Source: Xiphydria camelus
Lineage: Eukaryota; Arthropoda; Insecta; Hymenoptera; Xiphydriidae
DNA: 64,000 nucleotides
Assembly: GCA_963678675.1 (NCBI GenBank)
Contig: OY783196.1
Span: forward strand, 16,734,138 to 16,798,137
Direction of reading: 5' to 3'
Shown: in pieces, positions 42,386 through 53,352 of the stretch
Numbering within the stretch: position 1 is the stretch's first letter
Layout: each line of letters begins with the position of its first letter
The notes under the pieces: model-generated
Seen by the model: the letters and a program-made list of their open reading frames with translations, nothing else
What the model was told of the DNA's origin: nothing
Databases searched by the model: none
Position numbers and translations under genes: made by a program

Positions 42386-44769
42386 CAGGGTGTAAATTAA
42401 GTACTTCGACAAACTTCGGCAAATGATTCTTTCAGTGATTTTAAGTTAAAAAGTTCATATAAACATAGGTTCAAAAATGCTTCGTTCTCAAGATACAGGG
42501 TGTCAAACTTTGAAAAAAAATCGGTTTTTCGTAAATATCTCAATATTCTTTAAGCTGATTTTATTGAAATTTGGCAGATGTATTAATGATAGTAAGGGGC
42601 TAATTTAGCTTTAATTAGATTAAAATTATTAAGTCCAGTGGCGTCCCGGAAGGCACCTTCCCCACTATTTTTGAAAAAAAATGTGCGCCACTGACTTTTT
42701 TAAATTTTTATTTTTTTTTTAATTCACCAACTAAAAATACAACTTTCTTGTCTCTTGTTTTTTTCGTATCTTGCTTCGTTTTCGAAATAAAAAATAAAAA
42801 CGACTTCATTACATGTCCCTAAAACAACACAATAAAATAATAAAAATATTTATTTTCACGCCACTGTACTGGCAAAATTCGCAATTATTTTGCGTTTATT
42901 TGTCTTATTGAAAGCAGCTAATCAACAAAAATGAATTTTTAAGTTAAATTTTGTGAAATTTTTATTTTTTATTTTTTTTTAAAATTATTTATTGCATACT
43001 TCCGGGGCATGCAGTACACAAGAAAATAGTGAATTTATAGAAAGCCTTGGAAAACAATTGATAGGTTTCCATGGTAGCAGAATCAGTCATGGCAGTTGAT
43101 TTAGAAGAAAACAGGTAGTTATTTATCATTTTGACGTTATAAGTAATAATTTATCGTGTGTTTTGTCCAAAATGTACCAATACACAAACGCAGAAATGGC
43201 AGACATTCATTTTACTTATGGAATGGCTCGCGGTAATGCACGAGCGGCAAGACGACAATATCAGGTGCGATTTCCTCAACGAGTGGTGCCAGACGTCCAA
43301 ACTTTTATTAATATCCACGCAAGACTTTGTGAAACTGGCAGTTTTAAAAGGACAACAGATGTTCCGGGAAGGCCTGCAACAGTTCGAACAGTTGCGATTG
43401 AAGAAGCTGTGTTAAACAGAATTGAAGAAGACCCGCAAAGTAGCATACGGAAAATAGGTCGGGAATTGAATATTACACACACACTTGTTTGGCAAATTTT
43501 TAGGTCCCAACAACTTTATCCTTATCATATGCAACGTGTGCAGGCTCTATTACATAGAGATTTTCCCCTCAGAGTCGATTTTTGTGTTTGCGGTTGCGTA
43601 ATAGATTAGTAAGAACCCCGGATTTCTTAAGCCATGTGCTTTTCACAGATGAAGCCTCGTTTTCTCGAAATGCCATAATTAACTTTTATAAGAACCATAT
43701 CTGGGCTGAGGATAATCCGAATGCTATCGTAGAAAATCATTTTCAAGTGCAATTTTCTCTCAATATTTGGGTAGGCATTATCGGTGATCACCTTATTGGA
43801 CCTTGAATTCTTCCGCAAAGGCTTAATGGCGAAGAGTATCGAAGGTTTTTGGAGCATGAACTGCCCAACCATTTACAAGAAGTTGATTTAGAAACCAGAA
43901 ACAGGATGTGGTTAATGCACGACGGAGCTCCGCCACACTTTAGTGTCGTTGCGCGTCAATTTCTGGACGAGAATTACCCTAACCGTTGGATAGGAAGAGC
44001 AGGACCACAAGCCTGGCCTCCCAGATCACCAGATTTGAATTCTTTGGATTATTTTCTGTGGGGTCACTTGAAGTCGTTAGTTTATAAGTCCAGTCCAAAA
44101 TGAACAAGATCTAAGAAATAGGATATTTGAATCTTGTGCCATTATTAATCAGACGCCAGGTATATTCGAAAGAGTTCGGCAATCAATGTTAAAACGACTT
44201 ATTGCATGCGTTGAAATAGGCGGTGGTCATTTTCAACAACTATTGTAAAATAATGTTATTAACTATTTTAGTTTTAGTCTTGTAAATAATTTAAGTTTTT
44301 TACCTGATAATACAATCAATAAAAGAAACATTTTTGCTTATTTTTCGAAATTAAGTATTTTTTATCTCGAAAACGAAGCAAGATACGAAAAAAACACGAG
44401 AGACAAGAAAGTTGTATTTTTAGTTGGTGAATTCAAAAAAAAAAAAAATTTTTTAAAAAGTCAGTGGCGCACATTTGTTTTCAAAAATAGTGGGGAAGGT
44501 GCCTTCCGGGACGCCACTGGAGTTAATAATTTTAGTCTAATTAAAGCTACATTAGCCTCTTACTATCATTAATACATCTGCCAAATTTCAATAAAATCGG
44601 CTTAAAGAATATTGAGATATTTACGAAAAACCGATTTTTTTTCAAAGTTTGACACCCTGTATCTTGAGAACGAAGCATTTTTGGACCTATGTTTATATGA
44701 ACTTTTTGACTTAAAATCACTGAAAGAATCATTTGCCGAAGTTTGTCGAAGTACTTAATTTACACCCTG
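42386..44769 (+). mobile_element. Mariner-like element with long TIRs, TA target
   Basis: CAGGGTGTAAATTAAGTACTTCG to its complement ending ACACCCTG, flanked by TA at 42384-42385 and 44770-44771. The inverted repeats extend about 430 bp (through GTCTCTTGTTTTTTTCGTATC at the left, mirrored at 44380). A transposase with few lesions lies between. It appears inserted in an older repeat whose pieces flank it (42290-42385 and about 46280-46850). Confidence 0.9.
43163..44248 (+). pseudogene. Mariner-like transposase, one frameshift near the middle, one stop, one near the end
   Basis: The N-terminal helix-turn-helix part is open (43163-43575): NAEMADIHFTYGMARGNA, RVVPDVQTFINIHARLCETG, GRPATVRTVAIEEAVL, SIRKIGRELNITHTLVWQI. 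After a shift near 43578 the nuclease core follows: LFTDEASFSR (D1), NIWVGIIGDHLIGP, a TGA at 43804, RRFLEHELPNHL, LMHDGAPPHFSV (D2) and RSPDLNSLDYFLWGHL (D3, 36 residues after D2). Another shift near 44100 leads to FESCAIINQTPGIFERV and GGGHFQQLL, then stop at about 44248. The family belongs to the IS630-Tc1-mariner group; its N-terminal domain is often annotated as DUF4817 in insects. Only three visible lesions, so the insertion is fairly young. Confidence 0.9.
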
Positions 44770-44776
44770 TATATTA

Positions 44777-45922
44777 CAGGGTGGCCACATACTCTGGGAT
44801 TCTGGAAAACCTGGAAAAGTCAGGGAATTTTTAAAATCTGGAAAAAGTCAGGGAATTTTGCGTAAAATCTGGAATTTTCATTTGAACGTACCTTGTATTA
44901 AAAAAAATTTTATTTAAAGTTCGATTGTAAGAAAATTCTAAAGAAACTTCGTGATTCGTTGATGACACGTAGTCCATTGAAATTCAGACTAACGAAAGGA
45001 ATTTCTTTTTTGGATCCCCAAATTGTGACAAAATCCAACTTACGCTACAAACGACTGCAGTTAGCTTTGGTGGTTTTCACTGAGTCTAACTGGATTTCAG
45101 GTATCACTGCAGATAAAATAGATAAACAATTCAAAGCGGTTTGTGCTACTGAATTATTTTCCACAACATTAACGAGTTCTTCTGAGATCAGATTGGATCA
45201 CCTCTGGGTACATGAGCTAATACCCAAGACGTCAGACTATGAGGAACTTCGATCATTTCTCAAAATGGTTTTCATTTTATCACACGGAAATGCCTCGTTG
45301 GAAAGAGGTTTCTCAGTCAACAAGGAGTGTTTGGTCGAAAATCTGAGCGAACAATCACTGGTAGCCCAGAGACAAGTGTATGATTCAGTCACTGATCTTG
45401 GTGGGATGGAAAATGTGGGTATAACGAAGCAGTTGATGCACTCTTGTCGCAATGCTTGTCAACGATATGGCGAAGCACTAGAGAGAAAACAATGCGAGAG
45501 AAAAAATCGTGAAGAAGAAGAAAATGAAAAACGACTCACAAAATTGAAGCTGAAAGCACTGGCCGCTGAGCAAGCGAAAGTATTGCAAGAAACTCAATAA
45601 AAATTGTCTGCGATAGACGAAGAAATGAGAGAATTAAAGTGAAATAACAGAAAAATTGGTTTTACTTTTAAGGAAACAATGAAATTAAATCTTTGCCAAA
45701 AAAGAATGTTTAAAAAACTGACATTTTTGTGATAAAAAATATATTAATGTTATTTCTAAGAAAAAAAGTGTTCTATGTTTGCATTAATAAAAAATATATG
45801 AGGTTTGAATATAAAAAAATAAAGAATTTTGCTTATTTTTCGGTCTGGAAAATTTTAAAAATCGGTCTGGAAAACCTGGAAAAGTCAGGGAATTTTTTCA
45901 GCCAGATTCTGTGGCCACCCTG
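44777..45922. mobile_element. hAT-like element with CAGGGTGGCCACA ends
   Basis: CAGGGTGGCCACATACTCTGG to CCAGATTCTGTGGCCACCCTG. The subterminal phrase CTGGAAAAGTCAGGGAATTTT occurs twice at the left and once inverted or repeated at the right (about 45880). It keeps only the 3' part of a transposase. It lies 7 bp from the preceding mariner-like element. An 8-bp duplication is not evident (GTATATTA against TATAACCA). Confidence 0.75.
44911..45600 (+). pseudogene. hAT-like transposase C-terminal part
   Basis: Open frame of about 230 codons (FDCKKILKKLRDSLM... to stop 45598). It includes LSHGNASLERGFSVNKECLV and SLVAQRQVYDSV, close to the hAT dimerisation motif (S-ERxFS), and ends with a charged coiled-coil-like tail (EALERKQCERKNREEEENEK). 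No N-terminal BED finger or catalytic residues are present, so the element is a deletion derivative. Confidence 0.68.
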
Positions 45923-46174
45923 TATAACCAAAGATTTAACAAATCTAATATCACCATTTTATAGCCACGGAAAAATCCTAAACCCTACTATCAAAAAGAA
46001 TTTTTATAGGGCCCATAGCTTTCATGGTACGAAGCCGAACTGTAGTTGACCTCAATTTTACCTCCGCTGACCATAAAGGTCACATTAAAAAAGTCGTCAA
46101 GGACATATTTGAACGTAAAATTTCCCTCTCTTTTCATTTCCTTTATAAAAAATAAGGGTTCTCATTTAACTTCA

Positions 46175-46640
46175 TGGTCAAGGTCAAATCCAATATGACC
46201 ATTGTGTAGCCATAGAAAAATCCTAAAATTTTTGTATTAAACATTTTTCTCTAAAATTATTTCCCGCTGAGATAATTAGCCGTACCGTCACTTTTTGAAC
46301 ACCCTGTAGAATATTTACTAACTTAGAAACCTTCGCGGGCATGCGTCCAACCATTCCCCAAAGTTTCATCACAATCGGATTAACGGTTTAGGAAAGCATA
46401 AGAGACATGCAGACAGACAGACCTTGAAGTCATCGTTAAGATCAAATCCAATATGACCATTGGGTAGCCATGGAAAAATCCTAAAAGTTTTGTATTAAAA
46501 ATTTTTCTCTAAAATTATTTGCCGCTGAGATAATTATCCGTACTTGGACTTTTTGAACACCCTGTATAAGATTTACTAACTCAGAAACCTTCGCGGGCAT
46601 GTGTCCAACCATTCCCCAGTTTCATCGCAATCGAATGAAC
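46175..46640. repeat. Direct repeat, period about 255 bp
   Basis: Two copies share AAATCCAATATGACCATTG, TAGCCATRGAAAAATCC, GCTGAGATAATTA, TTTTTGAACACCCTGTA, ACCTTCGCGGGCATG and GTCCAACCATTCCCCA. The block resembles 3' regions of insect non-LTR retrotransposons; 46740-46855 (AATCGGTCGAGCCGTTTCGTAG) continues it. No ORF. Confidence 0.72.
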
Positions 46641-46899
46641 AGTTTAGATTGAAGTTCCATACAAAATATATTGGAAAATTGTTAAATTTTTTTTCGAACA
46701 CCCTAATCACCTAGCGATATGAAATATATCCTATGCCTATTCTCATACCTACCGAATAAGCATAACAAATTTCATAAAAATCGGTCGAGCCGTTTCGTAG
46801 AAATTCGAGGCCAAACAACAAACACGAGATTTTTATATATAAAAATTAGATATATAGGTAAAGCACATATTTATTATATGCTCAAAATCAAAATAAATT

Positions 46900-47165
46900 G
46901 TTTTGCTTTTTTTTTATTTTCGAAGTTCTACGCCACTGGCAATCAAAATTTAAAAAGTGCCAATGAAAAATATGTCAAAAACATCTTGTTATGATTGAGA
47001 ATATTCGATTTTTGTCATTAGAATGGCAAAAAAATATTGATTTTTTTTCCAATTTTTGACCTTCTACGCCACTGGAAATAAAGATTTAGAAAGCGACTAT
47101 GAACATTTCGTCAAAAATATATTATGATTGAGAACATTCAATTTTTGTAAAAAAAAATTTGATTT
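46900..47165. repeat. Tandem repeat, period about 150 bp
   Basis: Two units, each with TTCTACGCCACTGG, an AAAGYGMCWATGAA block, TTATGATTGAGAA and TTCRATTTTTGT. Similar CCACTGG motifs occur in the long TIRs of the 34614 and 42386 elements. Confidence 0.65.
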
Positions 47166-47194
47166 CTTTTTTACCCAAATCCTCAAATTAAATA

Positions 47195-47453
47195 TTTGCG
47201 TTAAGGGGTTAGAGGGATATATGGGTGGAGAACACTTTTCCGAAGATGAGGAGGTGAAACTCGAAGTGGAGAAGTAGTTTAAGGGGATGGCGGGAGAATT
47301 ATATGATTCAGGAATTAACCCTTTGCAGTCGTATGTCTGCTCTCAGCCACCAAAATTCATGCCTTTAAATTTAATACGACCGCAAAGGGCTAAAAAACTT
47401 ATCCCACGGTTGAAAAAATGCATTGAAGTAAATAGTGATTATGTGGAAAAATG
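47195..47453 (+). pseudogene. Mariner transposase C-terminus split by a mini-MITE
   Basis: Reads GGEHFSEDEEVKLEVEK, a stop (TAG where W is usual), FKGMAGELYDSGI. After a 75-bp insertion it continues KKLIPRLKKCIEVNSDYVEK and stop. This is the typical ending of ant/bee-type mariner transposases. Confidence 0.85.
47319..47389. mobile_element. Mini piggyBac-type MITE, 71 bp
   Basis: TTAA|CCCTTTGCAGTCGTATG...ATACGACCGCAAAGGG|CTAA. The TTAA target (one copy mutated to CTAA) and CCCTTTGC ends fit piggyBac and resemble the element at 30620-31109. Removing it restores the mariner frame at GI|KKL. Confidence 0.85.
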
Positions 47454-47494
47454 ATGTCTCTCTATCTCTCTATTATATAATAGTAATTATGTCA

Positions 47495-47662
47495 TTAGGC
47501 GGAAATCCGAGGTTTTTTCAGACTGTGTAAAATTAGGTCGTAGCGCACGAGGCATGGTGAGGTGGCGAGGCTCGCCGAAGGCGAGCCTCATCTCTCCACC
47601 ATGCCTCGTGTTACGATCTAAACACACTCTTAAAAATCCGAGGATTTCAACCGAATGACATA
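47495..47662. mobile_element. Palindromic MITE, 168 bp
   Basis: Arms: CATTAGGCGGAAATCCGAGG, TAGCGCACGAGGCATGGTGA and GGCGAGGCTCGCC against GGCGAGCCTC, CCACCATGCCTCGTGTTACG and CCGAGGATTTCAACCGAATG. The loop is GAA, so the centre is a 13-bp perfect hairpin. Confidence 0.83.
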
Positions 47663-48581
47663 TACTGTTTTTTCTCACGAATGCCTATTTTTCAGAACAA
47701 TACATACACGACTCATTTCACGTTGCGTTCATCAGTTTGAAAAAAGGACCCACTTCGGACTAAGCAATCGCGCCAGTCTGAGTAAAGTACTTTTAACAGC
47801 CTGCGGACTCCCGCTCGGTGTCACGCGGGAAAAACGCCATCTTACGGTCTAAAAATAGGCTGAAAAATGCCTCGAAATGGGCATGAGTGAGGAAAAATAG
47901 TTTTTTCGATGCATCAAAACCCCCCGCCGGCTGTGCATCGCTGCCGTCGCCGACACAATAGGTTTGTTCCAACCGACGATTGCTGTACGGTTCTGGAACT
48001 GTCGCGGAACTGGTGGGATCGTTTTAATGCGCACACAGGCACGATGTTTGCACTGCTGGGAACTGGAAAGAGCGGTTGGAACGGTTTTGGAACCGTCCGT
48101 GAATCCCGCGTAAAGTGTCAGTCGTGTCCAAGCAACGATACACTTAAAGTGTTTCCATGGTTTTGCGTTTTTCTTACGAATCTCATGAAATTTTGCCAAT
48201 CAAAAGACTGAAATATTACCCATCGATTCCCAAAATTTCAAAAGGCTGAGCCATGTAGTTTAAAAGAAAATGTTAATTCAAAGTAGCATTTTCTACACTG
48301 ACTTTGAATGGCTAACATGTAGAAAGACGGTACCTCAGTGACGTTTTGAGCTATAACTACAGAACCAATCTTACAATGTTAAAGAAAAACTACGGCGAAT
48401 AAAATGATATTGTAGGATTATGTTCACAAAAATTGGAAGTGCTGAGCCATATAGTTTCAGAGAAATTATAACTTAAAAACTGAGATTTTTCTTGAAACTG
48501 CAAAGTGGTAGGGACGAGTAACGATGATGTGACAACAGTGCGCACAGCTGATTTAACCCTCTCCTGTGACTATGGGACTCA
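47663..48581. other. No clear gene
   Basis: 47935-48075 contains GGTTTGTTCCAACCG with repeated GGTTC/GGAAC motifs, related to the MITE end at 30170. The rest is unassigned. Confidence 0.4.
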
Positions 48582-49673
48582 GGGCCGGTTTATCAGTGCA
48601 CAGTTATCTACTTTAACTGTTGGTCAAGTTATAGCTGTAGGTCAAAATAACGTCAAACTGTTTATCAGTGTCCTGGGTTAGACAAACTGTAAGCTAATAT
48701 CTCGGCTATTTTAACAGGCGCTTTCTTTGCCTGTTAAGGAAATAACTGGCGGCTATACCTAAATGGTAGCAAAGAAACAGCAACAGAAAGTAAGGTTAGG
48801 TTGTTGTGTTTGAAATAATAAGAATTAAAATGCATTTTGAAGAAATCGACATTAGTGATGAGGACGAGAACTTGTTGGATTTTTTTGAATATGAGAGAAG
48901 ACCTTATATAGTTAAGGAAAGAAATAACCTTTTAGAAGAACTGGATGATGTCGAATTTCATAGGAGATTTCGACTGTCGAAAAATACAGTGCTACTAGTT
49001 CTTGAGCAAATTGAACATTTGATTGAATCTCCCACTGACTGGTAAGTAAATAGCTATCAAAATAACAATTTTTGAAATTATGTAACATGTTTATGCTTTT
49101 ATTAGGAACCATTCGATCACCCCTATGAATCAGTTGCTTCTAACTCTAAGGTATTATGCAACGGGAAATTTTTTAATAACTGTTGGTGACTTATTGAATG
49201 TCAGTAAATCTTCAGCATCAATCAAAGATCTTGCCCCGAATGTTTTAATTAATAACACGCGTTAAGGTTAAACGCTGACGGCTTCTTAACCAAAAAATCA
49301 CACGCGAGTCGAACTGAGAGCTCGCAGACGCTGTAATTGAGGTTATGACTCGATATGTCAATTATTGCCGGCTCACCAACGGCTTAAGTGATTTTCGATG
49401 GTCATTGGCTAAATGTTCAATTACAACCAATGACCGTCGAGTGCTCCCAAGGAGCGATATCTGCTGAACGCACCCATTCATTTCCGTTGGTGCGTTTCAC
49501 GGAAGGAACTGTGTTGCCAAACTTTCATTTTATGTAGCTGGCGGCAGTGTAACTGCTAGCTAATTGAAGGCAGGATAAACACTTGTTACTGTAACAGAAC
49601 CTTTGACTGACAGTTAGAGTTAACTGCCAGCTATTAAGCTGGCAGATTTAACTGCGCACTGATAAACCAGCCC
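48582..49673 (+). mobile_element. PIF/Harbinger deletion derivative, TSD TCA
   Basis: GGGCCGGTTTATCAGTGC at 48582 and GCACTGATAAACCAGCCC ending at 49673, flanked by TCA on both sides (48579-48581 and 49674-49676). Internal AACTGT/ACAGTTA motifs recur near both ends. It keeps the first two exons of a Harbinger transposase and lacks the nuclease. Confidence 0.88.
48830..49264 (+). pseudogene. Harbinger transposase N-terminal exons
   Basis: Exon 1 (MHFEEIDISDEDENLLDFF, EFHRRFRLSKNTVLLVLEQI) ends at 49042 with donor TGG|GTAAGT. Exon 2 (acceptor TTTTATTAG, from 49107) reads MNQLLLTLRYYATGNFLI, TVGDLLNVSKSSAS and stops at 49264. The LRYYATG and VSKSSAS region is the known helix-turn-helix part of HARBI1-like transposases. 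The DDE core is deleted. This copy is not closely related to the intact transposase at 7636-9490. Confidence 0.8.
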
Positions 49674-50366
49674 TCAGTAGTACTTTTGCTACCGGAGAGG
49701 GGATAGCCAGTGGCATGGCGCGGCAGCCCCCACTACGGCACGTAGTGGCATGCACATAGCGGTATTCTAAGGAGAGAGAAGCACTGTTGCCATGATTAAC
49801 GGGCCAGACAGTGTATATGTGTGAGGTACATTTGTACACAGGAGGTCTCTGTGTAGCAAGGAGCTCAGAGTACAGAGTTACTCAAAAGTTTCGTTCGTGC
49901 GTAATACAGTTTGTGATCAGTTGTACTAAGTCCTGAAGCAAAAAATTTGAATACGACTGTCACCATTGAAATACCTGGAGTCTCGTCAGTGAAATTTTTC
50001 AACAGATTTTTATTAGATTTTTTTCATGTATTTAGCCAAGTATCTTATAGATGAAAATAAAAAACCAATCAATTTTCACTTAACCGTTTCTTTGTAATTA
50101 ATTTTTAAAAGTAGGCATTTTAACATTGGGGCTTATGCACATACTGCTAACCAGACGTCAAACACAGTTTTAGCAAGACAGCAAATTCACAAAATATGCT
50201 CAAATTATATGGTAAGATGCGTAGTTTTGTTTTTGCATGAGATAAATCACTTTTACTTAGCGGTTGTTGTATAATAAGAAAAAATGTGAGGGAAAACGCG
50301 AATCTTCAGGCAAAACCGGCGGCTATATGCAAAATCGTGGCAACGCAGAGGCTATGACGTTTTGCT
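49674..50366. other. No gene; contains repeat R1 copy 2
   Basis: 49674-50055 is unassigned. About 50060-50366 matches repeat R1 at 39935-40265 (AATTAATTTTTAAAA, then GCTATATGCAAAATCGTGGCAAC and TGACGTT). Confidence 0.5.
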
Positions 50367-50374
50367 GTGACTCT

Positions 50375-51185
50375 CAGGGCCGCGTCTAACGGGGGGCTAT
50401 TTCGTGCCACGCACGAAGGTACACTAGCCATGGGGCGCCAAAAGGCCTCATACCTTCTCTAGAAAAGGGCGTTAAAGTAGTATGGCCATGAATCGATTTC
50501 CAAGATTTAAATATGAAATAATTATGTATGCAAGCTAATATCAATAGAAACCTCCTGGTGCAATTTGGGGTAGATTGACCGTTTAGTATGTCTGATAAAA
50601 ATTAATTACCAAGTAGAAAATAACCCAGAGTCTTATGGGCAAGACACATTTCTTTGGGTTTGTATGTAAAATCCAAGATTAAAATATAAAAAATATACCA
50701 AAAAACGGGAAAAAAAAAACAAAAATTTACACCTATTGATGAAAATTATTGACCGTTTGATACTTTAGTTATAACTAATTTCTGCTTCTCGGTGTTCGGA
50801 AATAGCGCGTCGAGTAGATTCGGTAGCGTCGCGTCAGTGGAGTGGGTTCAAGCGTGCATTTCAGATCTCGTTTTCCCCACGACACACTCAAACGTTTGAG
50901 TGTATCGTGGTTTTCTCTACTGGGCCACGAGCCCATTGATAATATGCGCTGCCACACATAAAAAGACGCTAGTCAAAGGAGGCACATTATTTGAATAATA
51001 AGTGAAAAATGATCAAAATAATCGACTAATTCTTATGGTCATACATTTTACAATTCACAAAGAGAATTTTCAATTATAAATCATAGTTTTTTGATGACTT
51101 TTTTTACGGACACTTAACGATCACTTTGGAGAGTGACCATACTACTTTAAGCACGAAGGCGTCTCATCATCTAGAAGCGGCCCTG
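50375..51185. mobile_element. hAT-type non-autonomous element with perfect 8-bp TSD
   Basis: CAGGGCCGCGTCTA at 50375 and TAGAAGCGGCCCTG ending at 51185, flanked by GTGACTCT at 50367-50374 and again at 51186-51193. The CAGGG start and exact 8-bp duplication are hallmarks of hAT. Further pairing: AAAGTAGTATGGCC and GACCATACTACTTTAAG. No transposase. Confidence 0.93.
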
Positions 51186-51358
51186 GTGACTCTCCACGAC
51201 CCATTCGTTGACATTGAATCATTTTCCCATAATATTTTTCTGTTACAACTTTTCCGTTCCACCGAATCTTCTGGGGTTTCGAAAAATTAAACATTTTTTA
51301 TTTTCTTCGAATATTTTTCACTCATGCCACTTTTCACGAGAAGTTACACTTGTTCTTT

Positions 51359-51688
51359 ACCGTATGTCCCACTCTGTACGGGCCAGTTTGAAGTTACCTT
51401 CGGGGAGGCTTGGTCGGTACTTGAGTCATTTAATACCGGTAGAAGTCGAGTCGGTAGTTAGAGTTGGTGTCAATTCGAGTGATCGAAGCGTCTAACTTCG
51501 AAATTATGAATTTGTGAATAATGGAAATTACTCACCATTATTCACAAATTCATAATTTCGAGGTTAGACGCTTCGATCTCCCGAATTGATACCAACTCTA
51601 ACTACCGACTCGACTTCTACCGGTATTAAATGTTTCGATTACCGACCCAGCCTCCCTGAAGGTAACTTTCAAACTGGCCCGTACAGAG
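51359..51688. mobile_element. Mariner-type MITE family B copy 2, main part
   Basis: ACCGTATGTCCCACTCTGTAC onward, folding around 51530 and matching 15231-15573. It is cut 20 bp before its right end by X copy 3; the last piece (AGTGGGACATACGGTA) follows at 52494-52510. Confidence 0.87.
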
Positions 51689-52493
51689 CCCCGATAGCAA
51701 AGTGGCACCACAGTGACTGCACCCTGCTTTCACGCGGTGCATTCGAGTGCATGCACTGGGGTGTCCATCTGTCTGTGCACCGTGAAGCCACACTGCAGTC
51801 ACGCAGTGTAAGTACGATGGTAAAAGTAGAATTTTGCAAAAAGGGGGCGATAAAGTAGGATTTCCCGCCTGCCTTATCCGCCTACTAGAGAGAGAGAGAG
51901 AGAGAGAGTGTCGGTTTTTTTTTCTCAAACCCGACCCGGCCAGGACTCGAACCTGCGACCTTTAGAAGACTGGGAACGCTTCTCGCATTCTACCAATTGC
52001 GCCATCGACTCTTTGTGGTGGAAGTCGACTAAGTTATACATATAATATCGATACCTGAAAGCAACAGTACTGTGACTAGTGAGATAAAGCCGAAAGCCGA
52101 TTTCGAGCTATGTCAAACGTAAACTAAATTTTAAATATTTTTGCCGAGATATCTCAGTGTTGCATTGTGTAAAGGCCGGTTTATATATATATATATATCT
52201 CATTAAATTTTTAAAAATAATTTGATACTTTCTTTTTCAAAACAGTAGCGATTATGATAATTAATTATTCATTATTTATGAAATAATTCAGTACAATTTG
52301 CACTGTTTGAAACATTATTATAATATCAATTTTGTTATTTTCTAATTTAAAAATTCTTCTATAGGGGTGTGAAATCAATTAATTGTAAATTTACAACCGC
52401 ACACATCCGCAGATCAAAATTTGTAACTATAGTTGTAACTACGTGGCAGCACTGCGTGCAGCTAGCGTGTAAATCCACGCTTTGCTGTCGGGG
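51689..52493 (+). mobile_element. Element X copy 3 (diverged, 805 bp)
   Basis: CCCCGATAGC at 51689 and GCTGTCGGGG ending at 52493, with AG on both sides (51687-51688 and 52494-52495). It shares with copies 1 and 2 the subterminal CACTG/CAGTG motifs, the phrase TTTTGCAAAAAGGGG, the tRNA-like segment, and ATTAAATTTTTAAAAATAATTTGATA. The internal palindrome of copies 1 and 2 is absent. An AG microsatellite (51886-51908) replaces part of the body. Confidence 0.78.
51931..52012 (-). other. tRNA-like segment inside X copy 3, closest to tRNA-Arg
   Basis: Minus strand: GAGTCGATGGCGCAATTGG (A-box-like), CCAGTCTTCTAAAGG (anticodon-arm-like; TCT in the loop) and GCAGGTTCGAGTCCTGG (B box and T arm). The order and text resemble tRNA-Arg(TCT), but the D-anticodon spacing has extra bases and the acceptor stem does not pair. 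Best read as tRNA-derived, not a tRNA gene. Confidence 0.7.
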
Positions 52494-52510
52494 AGTGGGA
52501 CATACGGTAT

Positions 52511-53349
52511 TATGAGTAAACGCTGTGTGGTAAATCAGATATCCTACGTTATCTGCAGAACTAGTACCAACTGCGGAATATTCTAATCCACCGTTGCCAC
52601 GTCTTGCACACATTTTATAATTTTATAATAAAATCAATTTAACGCAAAAAATAAATTATAAACATATTCATCATCTTTAAAATGCATAAGAAATCTGAAA
52701 TTAACAGATCTTGAATCTGCCTAACTATGTATTTACTATTTTTTCTTCTCTAAATTAATTTATCTAGGATTGGCAATAACCGTCGGTCTCTTTGATGTTT
52801 CGCCCCGCGCACCTCACCCCGCAAAGTACTGACGAGACTCCTTAACACGATATGCTCTTGCGCATCTTTCCCAGGCCATATGACGTCACGCGAGAATCGC
52901 TTTCGAATAATAAGAGCTGTACAACCTTGCTTCCACCGTTTTCGTCATATTGAGATATGAGAAAAACGGGGGACGCAAAGTTAAACATATATATCCTTAC
53001 CGGTTATTTTTCTTTGCGTGTCCATGATAATATTTATAAAATCAGATATTTCATATATTATTTCATAGATTTGTTTACAAACGAGCATATATATTTGGTA
53101 TAAATGTGGTTGAAATGTAGATATAGGTACATAGACAGCGTATAAATGTCTGGCAGTTATCCTAAGTTGACAACAATCGATGTACACGCGGAACCGTACA
53201 CGGCACGGTTGGAACGGATTTTCTCTACTGCGCATGACGGGGACCGTTCAATGTACGGTTCTCGGTGCGGTTAGAACAAACCTAATGTTCTCTCATTACC
53301 GCGATAAGACTGCGTGGTGAGGTGACCGCGCCGGTAAACACGACGACGC
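52511..53349. other. No gene; repeat R2 copy 2 and mixed sequence
   Basis: 52585-52870 matches repeat R2 (40850-41135). 53160-53278 has CCGTAC/GTACGG motifs and ends CGGTTAGAACAAACC, like the MITE terminus at 30304. No convincing ORF. Confidence 0.5.
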
Positions 53350-53352
53350 TTA

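Noticed and set aside
16123..52012. Functional tRNA genes at 16123, 18195, 51931 and 58965
   Set aside because: A- and B-box-like motifs are present, but acceptor stems do not pair or extra bases spoil the anticodon arm, and all lie inside mobile elements.
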